Shown here piece after piece: positions 23,588-32,974 of a DNA stretch of 64,000 bases. A model generated the notes under the pieces. The model saw only the letters and a program-made list of their open reading frames with translations, was not told the origin of the DNA and searched no databases. A program made the translations under genes and the position numbers. The DNA comes from Clostridia bacterium (GTDB lineage Bacteria > Bacillota > Clostridia > Oscillospirales > CAG-272), in contig JAFVUF010000007.1 of assembly GCA_017502875.1 (NCBI GenBank), positions 59,130-123,129 on the forward strand, in the 5' to 3' direction. Each line of letters starts with the position of its first letter. Positions within the stretch are counted from its first letter, which is position 1.

Positions 23588-24403
23588 ATGCTTAGATTCA
23601 AAAAACCGGATATAAACAAAATAAAGGACTCCGTAAGGTGCTGCCTTGAGGAAATAAAGGACGACGTTCAGGTCATTAAAGAGCGAGACCCTGCCGCCAA
23701 AAGCACCGTTGAGGTACTGCTGACCTACTCCGGACTTCACGCGGTGCTGGCTTACCGTCTGTCGCACGCGCTTTACACGAGAAAGCATTTCCTTTCCGCG
23801 AGAATAGTCAGCCAATCCGCGAGATTTTTAACGGGTATTGAAATTCACCCCGGCGCCAAGATAGGCAAGGGCTTATTTATCGACCACGGAAGCGGAGTCG
23901 TTATCGGCGAGACTACTGAAATAGGCGACAACTGTACGCTTTATCAGGGCGTAACGCTCGGCGGTACGGGTAAGGACACTGGAAAGCGCCACCCCACGCT
24001 TGGAAACAACGTAATGTGCGGCGCGGGCTCGAAGGTGCTTGGTCCGTTCAACGTCGGCGACAACAGTAAGGTTGCCGCTAACGCCGTTGTTCTTAAAGAA
24101 ATACCGCCAGACTGCACCGCTGTCGGTATACCCGCAAAGGTGGTAAAAAGGGGTGAGCATAAGGTGGCTCAGGACCTTGACCAGATACACATTCCCGACC
24201 CCGTCGCCCAGGAGCTTAAGCGCCTGAACGAGAAGATAATTGAGCTTGAAAGGCTTTGCGGCTGCTGTCCCGATGACGACGGCGTAACTGACGAAAACGA
24301 GATATTCAGCGGCGGCGAGGAGCTTGACGAGGCTGAAATAGAGGAGCTTTTAAAGCTTGACGGCGCGGAGAACGCCGATATTAACGCAGAGGATACAATC
24401 TGA
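23588..24403 (+). CDS. cysE: Serine O-acetyltransferase
   Basis: 271 residues from ATG 23588, chosen because GGAGGTGC lies at 23572-23579 and MLRFKKPDINKIKDSVRCCLEEI is a normal N-terminus. The left-handed beta-helix of hexapeptide repeats runs from IEIHPGAKIGKGLFIDHGSG through VVIGETTEIGDNCTLYQGVT to TAVGIPAKVVKRG, with the catalytic His of IDHGSG. It makes O-acetylserine from serine and acetyl-CoA for cysteine synthesis. An acidic tail of about 60 residues after the last repeat is longer than usual. It lies 17 bp upstream of cysS. Confidence 0.94.
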   Translation: MLRFKKPDINKIKDSVRCCLEEIKDDVQVIKERDPAAKSTVEVLLTYSGLHAVLAYRLSHALYTRKHFLSARIVSQSARFLTGIEIHPGAKIGKGLFIDHGSGVVIGETTEIGDNCTLYQGVTLGGTGKDTGKRHPTLGNNVMCGAGSKVLGPFNVGDNSKVAANAVVLKEIPPDCTAVGIPAKVVKRGEHKVAQDLDQIHIPDPVAQELKRLNEKIIELERLCGCCPDDDGVTDENEIFSGGEELDEAEIEELLKLDGAENADINAEDTI

Positions 24404-24420
24404 AAGGAATAGATACGATA

Positions 24421-25818
24421 ATGAAGGTTTTTAACACAGAGACAAGGGTAAAGGAAGAGCTTATACCGCTTGAGCAGGGTAAGATAAAAATGTATGCCTG
24501 CGGACCCACGGTTTACAATTTCTTTCACATAGGTAACGCGCGCTGCTTCGTGGTTTTCGATATGCTTCGCCGTTATCTCCGTTACAGAGGGTACGACGTT
24601 ACCTTTGTCCAGAACTTTACCGACATCGACGACAAGATGATAAAGAAGGCAAACGAGGAGGGCACGACGGTTAAGGCTGTCGCTGACAGATACATTGAGG
24701 AGTATTTTAAGGACGCGAAGGGGCTCGGTATAGAGCCGGCTACCTTCCACCCCCACGCAACCGACAATATAGACGGAATAATTGATATAATCTCCACCCT
24801 TATCGAAAAGGGACACGCTTATAGGACCGACGACGGAGTTTATTTCCGTACCAGAAGCTATCGCGATTACGGAAAGCTTTCGCATATGAATAAGGACGAT
24901 CTTGAGTCCGGCGCGCGCATAGAGGTAGACGACGGCAAGGAGGATCCGCTTGACTTCGCTCTCTGGAAGGCGAAAAAGCCGGGTGAGCCGTTCTGGCAGT
25001 CTCCGTTTGGAGAGGGGCGTCCCGGCTGGCATATCGAATGCTCGGCTATGAGCCGCCGTTATCTCGGTGAGAGCATAGATATTCACTGCGGAGGTCAGGA
25101 CCTTACCTTCCCGCACCACGAGAACGAGATAGCGCAGTCCGAGTGCTGCTCGGGTAAGCAGTTCGTTAAATATTGGATGCACAACGGTTACATCAACGTT
25201 GATAACCAGAAGATGAGCAAGTCGCTCGGTAACTTCTTTACAGTAAGAGACGCGGCGGAAAAGTTCGGGTATCTTCCCATTCGCTTCTTCCTGCTGTCAG
25301 CTCATTACCGCACGCCTGTTAACTTCTCCGCGGAGACGCTTGCGGCGGCAAAGAGCTCGCTTGAGAGAATATTCAACGCCCGTGAGAGCCTTGATTTCTA
25401 CTTAAAGAGCGCGCCCGCGGGTGAGATTTCCGCTGAGGTTAAGGCAAGGCTTGACGCTCACAAAGAAAAATTCATTGCCGTTATGGACGATGATTTCAAT
25501 ACGGCTGACGGAACGGCTACAATATTCGAGCTTGTAAGCGACATTTTCGCTTGGATTAAGGACGGCGTAGTTAAGGAAAGCGCCGAGGCGGCTCTGGCTC
25601 TGCTTGACGAGCTTTGCGGACTTATGGGTTACGTCAAGGCGCAGGATGAAAACGACGGAGAGCTTGTTAAATATATTGAGGAGCAGATAGCTCTGCGTGA
25701 GGCGGCTAAAAAGGAAAAGAACTATGCCGAGGCTGACAGGATAAGAAACGAGCTTGCCGAAAAGGGTATTATTCTTAAAGATACCCGTCAGGGAACGACG
25801 TACGTTATCAATAGTTAA
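24421..25818 (+). CDS. cysS: Cysteinyl-tRNA synthetase
   Basis: 465 residues. The class I motif HIGN (in TVYNFFHIGNARCFVVFD) and KMSKSLGN are present, with the zinc-binding Cys in YACGPTVY, the CS of GWHIECSAMS, and HH in PHHENEIAQ. It charges tRNA-Cys. Coupling to cysE in one operon is common in Clostridia and ties cysteine supply to charging. The matching tRNA-Cys is in the same window at 55819. Confidence 0.97.
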   Translation: MKVFNTETRVKEELIPLEQGKIKMYACGPTVYNFFHIGNARCFVVFDMLRRYLRYRGYDVTFVQNFTDIDDKMIKKANEEGTTVKAVADRYIEEYFKDAKGLGIEPATFHPHATDNIDGIIDIISTLIEKGHAYRTDDGVYFRTRSYRDYGKLSHMNKDDLESGARIEVDDGKEDPLDFALWKAKKPGEPFWQSPFGEGRPGWHIECSAMSRRYLGESIDIHCGGQDLTFPHHENEIAQSECCSGKQFVKYWMHNGYINVDNQKMSKSLGNFFTVRDAAEKFGYLPIRFFLLSAHYRTPVNFSAETLAAAKSSLERIFNARESLDFYLKSAPAGEISAEVKARLDAHKEKFIAVMDDDFNTADGTATIFELVSDIFAWIKDGVVKESAEAALALLDELCGLMGYVKAQDENDGELVKYIEEQIALREAAKKEKNYAEADRIRNELAEKGIILKDTRQGTTYVINS

Positions 25819-25894
25819 AATACAAAAAAGTATGACTTTTTGATTACTGAAAAGCGAATTAAATAGGTAATTATAATTTTGGAGGAATATAAAA

Positions 25895-27142
25895 ATGGTT
25901 AAGTCAAATATGGAATTTCTTGCGGGCTTTGATCCCGAGGTAGGCGCCGCTGTTCAGGCGGAGTGTCAGCGTCAGCAGAGAGGCATTGAGCTCATAGCGA
26001 GTGAAAACTTCGTTTCCCCTGCCGTTATGGCGGCGGTAGGCTCTGTTCTTACGAATAAGTACGCCGAGGGTTACCCCGGAAAGCGTTACTACGGCGGCTG
26101 CGAGTGTGTTGACGTAGTTGAGACCTACGCTATCGAGAGAGCCAAGAAGCTCTTCGGCGCTGAGTACGCTAACGTTCAGGCGCATAGCGGAGCGCAGGCT
26201 AATACGGCGGTATATTTTGCGCTTCTTAACCCCGGCGACACAGTTATGGGAATGAATCTCGCTCACGGCGGACATCTCACCCACGGCTCGCCCGTTAATA
26301 TTTCCGGTAAGTACTACAATTTCGTAGCCTACGGCGTTACCGACGACACAAACGTAATAGATTACGATATGGTTGAAAAGAGCGCAAAGGAGTGTAAGCC
26401 CAAGCTCATCGTCGCGGGCGCTTCGGCGTATCCCAGAATCATTGATTTCAAGCGTCTTGCCGAGATAGCTCACGGCGTCGGCGCATACCTTATGGTCGAT
26501 ATGGCTCACATTGCGGGACTTGTAGCGGCAGGACTTCATCCCTCGCCCGTTCCGTATGCCGACGTAGTTACCACCACCACCCATAAGACGCTTCGCGGAC
26601 CTCGCGGCGGACTTATCCTCACCAATAATGAGGAGCTTGCTAAGGCTATAAACAAGGCTATATTCCCCGGTATTCAGGGCGGTCCTCTTATGCACGTCAT
26701 CGCGGGTAAGGCGGTATGCTTCGGCGAAGCCCTTAAACCCGAATTCAAGGAATATCAGGGTCAGATTATAAAGAACGCTCAGGCTCTTGCCTCTACGCTT
26801 CTTAATGAGGGCTTTGATCTCGTTTCGGGCGGAACGGATAACCACCTCATGCTCGTTGATCTCCGCAAGGTCGGTATCACGGGTAAGGCTCTCGAAAAGC
26901 AGCTTGATGAGGTTTATATCACCGTTAACAAGAATGCTATCCCCAATGACCCCGAAAAGCCCTTCGTTACCAGCGGCGTAAGAATAGGTACGCCCGCGGT
27001 TACCTCCAGAGGCTTCAAGGAGGACGATATGAGGGTTATCGGTAAGCTTATCAAGATGACCGCAACCGAGTTCGATACCAAGGCTGATTACATTCGCGAG
27101 CAGGTTACCGAGCTTGTAAAGCAGCATCCCCTGTACTTCTGA
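25895..27142 (+). CDS. glyA: Serine hydroxymethyltransferase
   Basis: 415 residues. [19 protein letters not shown], the substrate region [15 protein letters not shown] and the PLP lysine in [18 protein letters not shown] are diagnostic. It converts serine and tetrahydrofolate to glycine and 5,10-methylene-THF, the donor for ThyX and FolD, both encoded in this window. The Shine-Dalgarno GGAGG lies 9 bp before the ATG. The 76-bp upstream gap contains no recognisable riboswitch. Confidence 0.97.
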   Translation: MVKSNMEFLAGFDPEVGAAVQAECQRQQRGIELIASENFVSPAVMAAVGSVLTNKYAEGYPGKRYYGGCECVDVVETYAIERAKKLFGAEYANVQAHSGAQANTAVYFALLNPGDTVMGMNLAHGGHLTHGSPVNISGKYYNFVAYGVTDDTNVIDYDMVEKSAKECKPKLIVAGASAYPRIIDFKRLAEIAHGVGAYLMVDMAHIAGLVAAGLHPSPVPYADVVTTTTHKTLRGPRGGLILTNNEELAKAINKAIFPGIQGGPLMHVIAGKAVCFGEALKPEFKEYQGQIIKNAQALASTLLNEGFDLVSGGTDNHLMLVDLRKVGITGKALEKQLDEVYITVNKNAIPNDPEKPFVTSGVRIGTPAVTSRGFKEDDMRVIGKLIKMTATEFDTKADYIREQVTELVKQHPLYF

Positions 27143-27287
27143 CAGGCGAGCGCCTGTTGGCAAATGGCGGCGCGTGTTGGTAAAAAACGGTTGTAGCCAT
27201 AATGAAAACAACCGTGATTTCCCCCATATATCTTACGGAATTCAGACCTAATGATTTCACCCATAATTACTGAAAAGGAAGAAAAAG

Positions 27288-28049
27288 ATGAAAGTTGAAC
27301 TTATTGCATACACTCCCGACGCCGATAAAATAGTCGCGGCGGCGGCAAAGCTTTGTTACGCTAAGAGCGATATCAACACTCTTATGGATAAGCTTACTTC
27401 CGATAAGGTCGAAAGCTTTCTTGATATGCTGTCTGAAATAGGACATGAGAGTCCTGTTGAGCACGCTTCGTTTACCTTCGGTATTGAGGGTGTGTCAAGA
27501 GCCTTGCTCGCTCAGATAACCAGACACAGAATAGCCTCGTTCTCGGTACAGAGCCAGAGATACGTTGACAAGAGTAGGTTTGAGTACATAACTCCACCTG
27601 AAATCGCCGATATTCCCGAGGCTCTTGAGGAATTCAACAGAGCTATGGAGGAGGACGCAAAGCATTATGCGTCGCTTAAAGCTATACTTGTAAAGGCTCG
27701 TAAGCAGAGATATATTGATGAGGGAAAGAGCGAAGCGGAGGCTCAGAAGATGGCTGAAAAAGCAGCAAACGAGGACGCTCGCTTCGTGCTTCCCAACGCT
27801 TGCGATACGCGCATGATAGTAACTATGAACGTGCGCTCGCTTCGTAATTTCTTTAAGCTTCGCTGCTGTGCCAGGGCTCAGTGGGAGATACGCGAGGTGG
27901 CTATCGAAATGCTTCGTTTATGCAAGAGCGTCGCTCCGATACTGTTCGCTAACGCAGGCCCGTCGTGTGTTAACGGAAAATGCTCCGAGGGCGCAATGTC
28001 CTGCGGCAAGGCAAAAGAAATGAGAGAATTTTACAAGGGATTATCGTAA
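27288..28049 (+). CDS. thyX: Flavin-dependent thymidylate synthase
   Basis: 253 residues. The ThyX signature RHRIASFSVQSQRYV (RHRx7S) lies near residues 83-97, and the FAD/dUMP-binding NACDTRMIVTMNVRSLRNFF follows. It methylates dUMP using methylene-THF and FAD without producing dihydrofolate. The first-position HASFTFGIEGVSRALLAQ is also conserved. The adjacent HD-nucleotidase gene starts 3 bp after its stop, so the two form a pyrimidine deoxynucleotide unit. Confidence 0.96.
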   Translation: MKVELIAYTPDADKIVAAAAKLCYAKSDINTLMDKLTSDKVESFLDMLSEIGHESPVEHASFTFGIEGVSRALLAQITRHRIASFSVQSQRYVDKSRFEYITPPEIADIPEALEEFNRAMEEDAKHYASLKAILVKARKQRYIDEGKSEAEAQKMAEKAANEDARFVLPNACDTRMIVTMNVRSLRNFFKLRCCARAQWEIREVAIEMLRLCKSVAPILFANAGPSCVNGKCSEGAMSCGKAKEMREFYKGLS

Positions 28050-28052
28050 GTT

Positions 28053-28646
28053 ATGGAAGAAATGAAGAAATTGAGTTCCTTTTACGCGCTTGTTTTCAGA
28101 CAAAAATATATCCAACGCTGGGGGCTTATGCGCAACGCGTTTCCGGAGAGCTTAGCGGCCCACTCGTCAGAGTGCGCCATACTCGCGCATGCGCTCGCCA
28201 CAATAGGAAATAAGGTTTACGGGTGCGATTATGACGTTGGAAAGGTTGTTACGATGGCGCTTTTTCACGACGTTCCGGAGGTCTTTACAGGCGACATGCC
28301 GACGCCTATCAAGTACGCAAATCCCAGTATTCGCAGTCAGTTCAAGTCGATAGAGGAGGAGAGCACGCGGAATTTAGTCGCAAAGCTTCCGAATGAGCTG
28401 AGAGGCGAATACGCCGAGATATTTGATTCCGTGGAAAATGATCAGAAGCACTGCAAGCTGCTTAAAGCTGCCGATAGACTTTGCGCTTTTATCAAGTGCG
28501 AGGAGGAGGAAAGGTTCGGCAATTCTGAGTTTGTAGGAGCTAAGAAAGGAATTATGGAGCGCCTGAAGGAGTCAGAGCTTCCGGAGCTTAACTATTTTAT
28601 TGAGCATTTCCTTCCCGCCTTCCGTCTTACGCTTGACGAGCAATAA
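28053..28646 (+). CDS. YfbR-type HD-domain 5'-deoxynucleotidase
   Basis: 197 residues. The HD metal ligands appear as AAHSSECAILAHAL, MALFHDVPEVFTGD and LLKAADRLCAF. KYIQRWGLMRNAF and the surrounding helices match the YfbR/YGK1 family, which dephosphorylates deoxynucleoside 5'-monophosphates. With thyX directly upstream it may tune the dUMP/dTMP pool. Confidence 0.88.
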   Translation: MEEMKKLSSFYALVFRQKYIQRWGLMRNAFPESLAAHSSECAILAHALATIGNKVYGCDYDVGKVVTMALFHDVPEVFTGDMPTPIKYANPSIRSQFKSIEEESTRNLVAKLPNELRGEYAEIFDSVENDQKHCKLLKAADRLCAFIKCEEEERFGNSEFVGAKKGIMERLKESELPELNYFIEHFLPAFRLTLDEQ

Positions 28647-29163
28647 CCGCGGCGTGTCTGCGTAGGTAACAACCTACGGGCAACCGATGGCGGCTATGTT
28701 GCCGACTTGATATATATCCGTATCTGCGGAGAGATTACTTAAAGCTGAAATTCAATATAAAATTAAAAAGCAAGCGCCGCTTGGGAGTTTTTCCTAAGCG
28801 GCGCTTGTTTGCTTGGTGAATCTCAAAAAGATGTAAAATATCAGCAATGTTTTTGTGAATAAATGATTAAAAACATGCTTTTGTGCAAAATGCTGAATGA
28901 CAGAAAAAATGCGATGTAATTTGTGCAAAATCCACAAACGCTTCTCGAAAAGTAGGACAATTTGTTTTTAACGGCGGATGTGTGGAAAGACGCTGGAATT
29001 GGCTGAATATTGCGTTAAAAACGAAGTTAATTGGCATAAAAGAGTTATTTTATTATTTAAATTACCGAGGTGGAATTTAAACTTGTTGCGATGCCAACAA
29101 AAGGCTGTAAGCGCTGTGGCGGATTTATGGGTACGGGCAGAAGGAAAACATGGGAAATTCTTC
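28647..29163. other. Gene-free stretch upstream of the ABC/DUF5696 operon
   Basis: Holds a 12-bp GC-rich stem CAAGCGCCGCTT (28771-28782) with AAGCGGCGCTTG (28796-28807), probably a terminator for the nucleotidase operon. Also holds two exact copies of TTTGTGCAAAAT at 28880-28891 and 28920-28931, 40 bp apart, which could be operator sites. The 87-codon frame at 28978 has no Shine-Dalgarno and odd composition, so I do not call it a gene. Confidence 0.6.
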
Positions 29164-29192
29164 TTGACTTTTTTATTTTTCTATGTTATAAT
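29164..29192 (+). promoter_or_regulatory. Promoter of the ABC/DUF5696 operon
   Basis: TTGACT (29164-29169) and TATAAT (29187-29192) with a 17-bp spacer. The leader to the first ATG is about 150 nt, ending in a strong CAGGAGGAAA Shine-Dalgarno. Confidence 0.85.
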
Positions 29193-29346
29193 TTTAAACA
29201 ATAAAAAACTTACGTGCGAACGAATATTCCGTTCCCATTGAGAAGCGGCTCAGGCTTGCCGGCTCAGAGGAGCAAAATCAGCCATTTTTCTTTCGGAATC
29301 AACGCCGAAAAGCAAATATCCAAACTTTTTCAGGAGGAAACCCTAC

Positions 29347-32300
29347 ATGAAACGTTGGCAAAAACACAGACTTGTAGCTGTGCTTCTGTTGATTGCGACG
29401 CTCATAGGAATGATGCCCTTTACCTCTGTATACGCAGACAGCGGTGAGGACAGTTCTATGGAAGCGGCTTCAGCGGATACTTACGGGGGCAGAACGCTTG
29501 AGGAAATACTTAACCTCATCAGCGGAATGACCTACGATAACTACAAAAATAAGTGGAGCGACAAGACCGTCGCGAGCGATAGCAGCGAGGTTATCGTAAA
29601 CGCGGCAGATGTTCTTGTTCCCAAGTACGATCCCGAAAATCCCAATACCGAGCATGTTAACGTCAAGACGGGCGAAGCATGGACGACTGCCGATATTGAG
29701 ATTGGAGAGGTTGTTGACGAAAGCACAGGCATTACGTACCGCGGCGTTTATACTCCCGCAACCGGCAAGGTTACCTTCAGGATATACGTTCCTGAGGACG
29801 GTATGTACGCCATGGATCTCGATTACATTTCGCTTGAGAAGTACGATTTCAAGGGGGATACCAATCCTGACGGCTCCAATAAGGGCGCTGTTACGGTTGG
29901 TACCAAGACTACCATTGAGCGTATGTTCTTTATCGACGGCGAGCTTCCCTTTAACGAGTGCCGTTATCTGTATATTCCCAGAACGTGGGAGTATAAGAAG
30001 AACGACCTCAGCGGTTATCTCTACCGAGATGATATGGAGGATGAGGATTGGGTAGACCCCGTCCGTTCCAAATATCCTACGGAGGAGGCTTACAACGCGG
30101 CAATGAAGGACTTTTACCTCAGAGCTGCCGCGGAGGGTAAGAGAGAGCCCAGAAGACAGTATTACAATAGCGATGCCGAATACGTCGCGGCACTCGACCT
30201 TTGGGCGAGTAAGACTAACGGCGGCGCTGGTAACTTCTACTGGGACAAGGATATTCAGGACAACGATATGCGTCCTGAGCGTACCGAGGTTCAGCGTCTC
30301 CGTACATACTTCCTGCGTGACTGGCTCGGTTACACCATTGAGCCATTCCAGTACTATCTCGAAGAGGGCTGGCACAGCTTCACCTTTGAAGCGACAAGAG
30401 AGCCGCTTTTCATCTCAAGCATAAGGCTTTACGGCTACAAGGCTGAGGATTCTTACGACTATCAGTACAAGAGATGGATAAGCAGCGGTATAAACGTTGT
30501 CAAGGGCGAAAAGGCTTATATGGTAGAGGCGGAAAGCCCTGTGTTCGTTTCCGACCAGGTTCTTTTCCCCGGTACAGACCGTACCTCGTCCATAAACTCC
30601 CCATCGCACCCCGCTAACCTTGTTTATAACATATCCAACTCCAGCTTTGTCGGTCAGTACATGACATACAAGGTTTACGTTGAGGAGGAGGGACTGTATA
30701 ACATCGTTGCCCGTTTCCGTCAAAATACGATGGCGGGTATGTTTACGTCAAGACGTATAAAGATTAACGATGAGGTTCAGTTCAAGGAAGCAAACTCCCT
30801 TAGATTCAACTACGATACGTCTTTCCAGAACATCTACCTTGGAGACGAGGAAAACGGCGCATATTTCTTCCATTTGAAGAAGGGCTGGAATACCGTTGAA
30901 ATGGAAATTGTTCTCGGAGATATGTCTTTGTATATCTACGACATAGCAAACGTTATCACCACGATGACCGATTCGTATCAGAAGATACTTCAAATTACGG
31001 GTACTAACCCCGATACCGTGCGTGATTACGACTTCCCGAGCCTTATTCCTGAGGTTATGACAGACCTTGCTAACTGCGCTATCGAGCTTGAGAGAATATA
31101 CGAGTCTCTCGTTGAGATAACGGGCGCGACAGGTCAGCATATCGCTACGCTGGATACGATACGGGACCTTGTATCCAAAATGGCGATGGACGAGTATGAG
31201 ATTGCTCCGAACTTCCTATCATTTAAAAACTACCTTACGGCTCTCAGTAACTGGCTGTATACCTCGCTTTCTCAGCCGCTGAAGCTCGACTACCTCTGCA
31301 TACAGACCGAGGAGACGGAGATGCCGAGAGCTAAGGCTACATTCTTCTATGCGATAGCCCACGAGGCAAAGGCGTTTGCCGCCAGCTTCGTTAAGGATTA
31401 CAACATCATAGGCTTTAAGACCGACGGAAACGAGGAATACAAGGGTGAGATACTCATGTGGAACACCGTCAGCCGTGAGGACGCGCTTATTCTCCGTACA
31501 ATGATAGACGGTCAGTTCACGCCTAAATCCAATATCGCTGTTAACATTAGATACGTTGCGCAGGGCTTGCAGGAATCCGTTCTTGCGGGCGTCGGCCCTG
31601 ACGTTGCCAGCATGGCGTCGGGAACGGCTGTTTCATGGGGAATTCGTAACTCCGTTGAGGACCTCAGCCGTATCTACACCGAGGAAGATATTAAAAATAA
31701 GAAAAATCTCCGTGAGGGCGCGGCGGTTGGCGAGTATATGTTCGCTGGCTTCAGAGAGCTCGCCCCCGTATACACCGAAACCAAGGACGTTCAGTACGTC
31801 AACTCGGTTGGCAAGACTGTTACCGAAAAGCAGGTTGCCGGAGAATTCGTTATCCCTCATTACTTTTATAATGAAGCCACCGATAAAGCGGAATTCAAGG
31901 ACGTAACCGGAAATGTTCCCGTTAAGTTCTCAAACGCTGCGCTTGAGGCTGTTTCTCTGAACAACAAAACCTACCTTATCCCCACTACGATGAACTTCGA
32001 AATGTCGTTCTACAGAGTGGACGTATTCGCGAAGTACGGACTTGAGCCTCCCAGAACCTGGCAGGAGCTTCTCGACGTAATCCCCAAGCTCACTACTCAG
32101 CATATGACAATGGGTATGCAGACGTCTCTTGCGGGATATCAGATGCTTCTGTATCAGATGGGCGATACGATGTACGCCTCCGATTACTGTGAGTTTAATA
32201 AGTCCGGTATAGCGCTTGAGGCGTTTGAAACTCTTTGCGACCTGTTTAACGATTACTCGCTTCCTGTCGTTTACGACCTTACCCGTTTCCGTACGGGAGA

Positions 32301-32886
32301 AATTCCGATAGTCGTAGCTAACTGGTCTACGTACAATACCTTTATGGGCTACTACGAGCTGCGTGGACTCTGGACAATGGAATCGCTCATCGGTTGGGAG
32401 CATTATGACGAGGCTACCGGAGAAACATACGTAGATCGCTCGTCTATCCTTAACGTTGAGGGTATCGTTATTCCGAAAGGAAGCCACAATCCTCAGCACG
32501 TTTGGGAGTACATAAAGTGGTACTCAGACGATGACGCTCAGGAGAGACTTTGCCGTCTCAACCTCGCGGACCAGAACAACACTACCATTAAATACAACAC
32601 TGCGAACCTCAATGCCCTCCTTTCTCAGGCTTGGACTGATGATGAAAGAGACGCTATGCGTGAGCAGATCCCACACCTTAAGGGACTTCCCTTCAACCCA
32701 GGCGACTACAACATCAGCCGTTATATCGAATTTGCGTTCCTCGCGGTTTACAACTCAAACGCGAACGCGGTAGACCAATTCCTTGATTATGTAGTCGACA
32801 TCAATAAAGAGCTCTCGCGTAAGCGTGAAGAATACCACCTTCCCTACCTCAAGGACGGCGAGCTAATAGTTCCTGAGGAAAAATAA
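29347..32886 (+). CDS. Giant extracellular substrate-binding protein with carbohydrate-binding domains
   Basis: 1179 residues, more than twice a normal CUT1 binding protein. It has a signal peptide (KRWQKHRLVAVLLLIATLIGMMPF) with a type I cleavage site after VYA and no lipobox. Residues ~100-360 form a beta-rich domain (YTPATGKVTFRIYVPEDGMY), and residues ~395-530 a CBM6/35-like sandwich (YMVEAESPVF...YMTYKVYVEEEGLYNIVARF...KKGWNTVEMEI). A helical linker follows. The C-terminal ~480 residues are a family 1 binding protein (IPTTMNFEMSFYRVDVFAKY, then RTWQELLDVIPKLT, and FRTGEIPIVVANWSTYN). First gene of the seven-gene operon. It should capture a glycan outside the cell and deliver it to the permeases. 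Confidence 0.85.
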   Translation: MKRWQKHRLVAVLLLIATLIGMMPFTSVYADSGEDSSMEAASADTYGGRTLEEILNLISGMTYDNYKNKWSDKTVASDSSEVIVNAADVLVPKYDPENPNTEHVNVKTGEAWTTADIEIGEVVDESTGITYRGVYTPATGKVTFRIYVPEDGMYAMDLDYISLEKYDFKGDTNPDGSNKGAVTVGTKTTIERMFFIDGELPFNECRYLYIPRTWEYKKNDLSGYLYRDDMEDEDWVDPVRSKYPTEEAYNAAMKDFYLRAAAEGKREPRRQYYNSDAEYVAALDLWASKTNGGAGNFYWDKDIQDNDMRPERTEVQRLRTYFLRDWLGYTIEPFQYYLEEGWHSFTFEATREPLFISSIRLYGYKAEDSYDYQYKRWISSGINVVKGEKAYMVEAESPVFVSDQVLFPGTDRTSSINSPSHPANLVYNISNSSFVGQYMTYKVYVEEEGLYNIVARFRQNTMAGMFTSRRIKINDEVQFKEANSLRFNYDTSFQNIYLGDEENGAYFFHLKKGWNTVEMEIVLGDMSLYIYDIANVITTMTDSYQKILQITGTNPDTVRDYDFPSLIPEVMTDLANCAIELERIYESLVEITGATGQHIATLDTIRDLVSKMAMDEYEIAPNFLSFKNYLTALSNWLYTSLSQPLKLDYLCIQTEETEMPRAKATFFYAIAHEAKAFAASFVKDYNIIGFKTDGNEEYKGEILMWNTVSREDALILRTMIDGQFTPKSNIAVNIRYVAQGLQESVLAGVGPDVASMASGTAVSWGIRNSVEDLSRIYTEEDIKNKKNLREGAAVGEYMFAGFRELAPVYTETKDVQYVNSVGKTVTEKQVAGEFVIPHYFYNEATDKAEFKDVTGNVPVKFSNAALEAVSLNNKTYLIPTTMNFEMSFYRVDVFAKYGLEPPRTWQELLDVIPKLTTQHMTMGMQTSLAGYQMLLYQMGDTMYASDYCEFNKSGIALEAFETLCDLFNDYSLPVVYDLTRFRTGEIPIVVANWSTYNTFMGYYELRGLWTMESLIGWEHYDEATGETYVDRSSILNVEGIVIPKGSHNPQHVWEYIKWYSDDDAQERLCRLNLADQNNTTIKYNTANLNALLSQAWTDDERDAMREQIPHLKGLPFNPGDYNISRYIEFAFLAVYNSNANAVDQFLDYVVDINKELSRKREEYHLPYLKDGELIVPEEK

Positions 32887-32911
32887 GGTAACGTAAAATC
32901 ACAGTGAAACT

Positions 32912-32945
32912 CCTTTATCCTCGCCGTTTCACGCGAGGATAAAGG
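32912..32945 (+). promoter_or_regulatory. Intercistronic hairpin between binding protein and permease genes
   Basis: A perfect 13-bp stem (CCTTTATCCTCGC at 32912-32924, complement at 32933-32945) with an 8-nt loop and no T-run. Hairpins at this position in sugar ABC operons protect the upstream message and lower permease expression relative to the binding protein. Confidence 0.75.
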
Positions 32946-32974
32946 GCAAAGTATTATAGAATAGGAGATAGCAT

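Noticed and set aside
25819-25894. Riboswitch (glycine or folate) before glyA
   Set aside because: The 76-bp gap is AT-rich with no conserved riboswitch core.
28936-28956. CGCTTCTCGAAAAG resembling the module hairpin
   Set aside because: Only about 12 bp match and no stem or module context is present.
28978-29241. 87-codon plus-strand ORF upstream of the ABC operon
   Set aside because: No Shine-Dalgarno, composition unlike a protein (many W, L, K), and it overlaps the operon promoter at 29164-29192.
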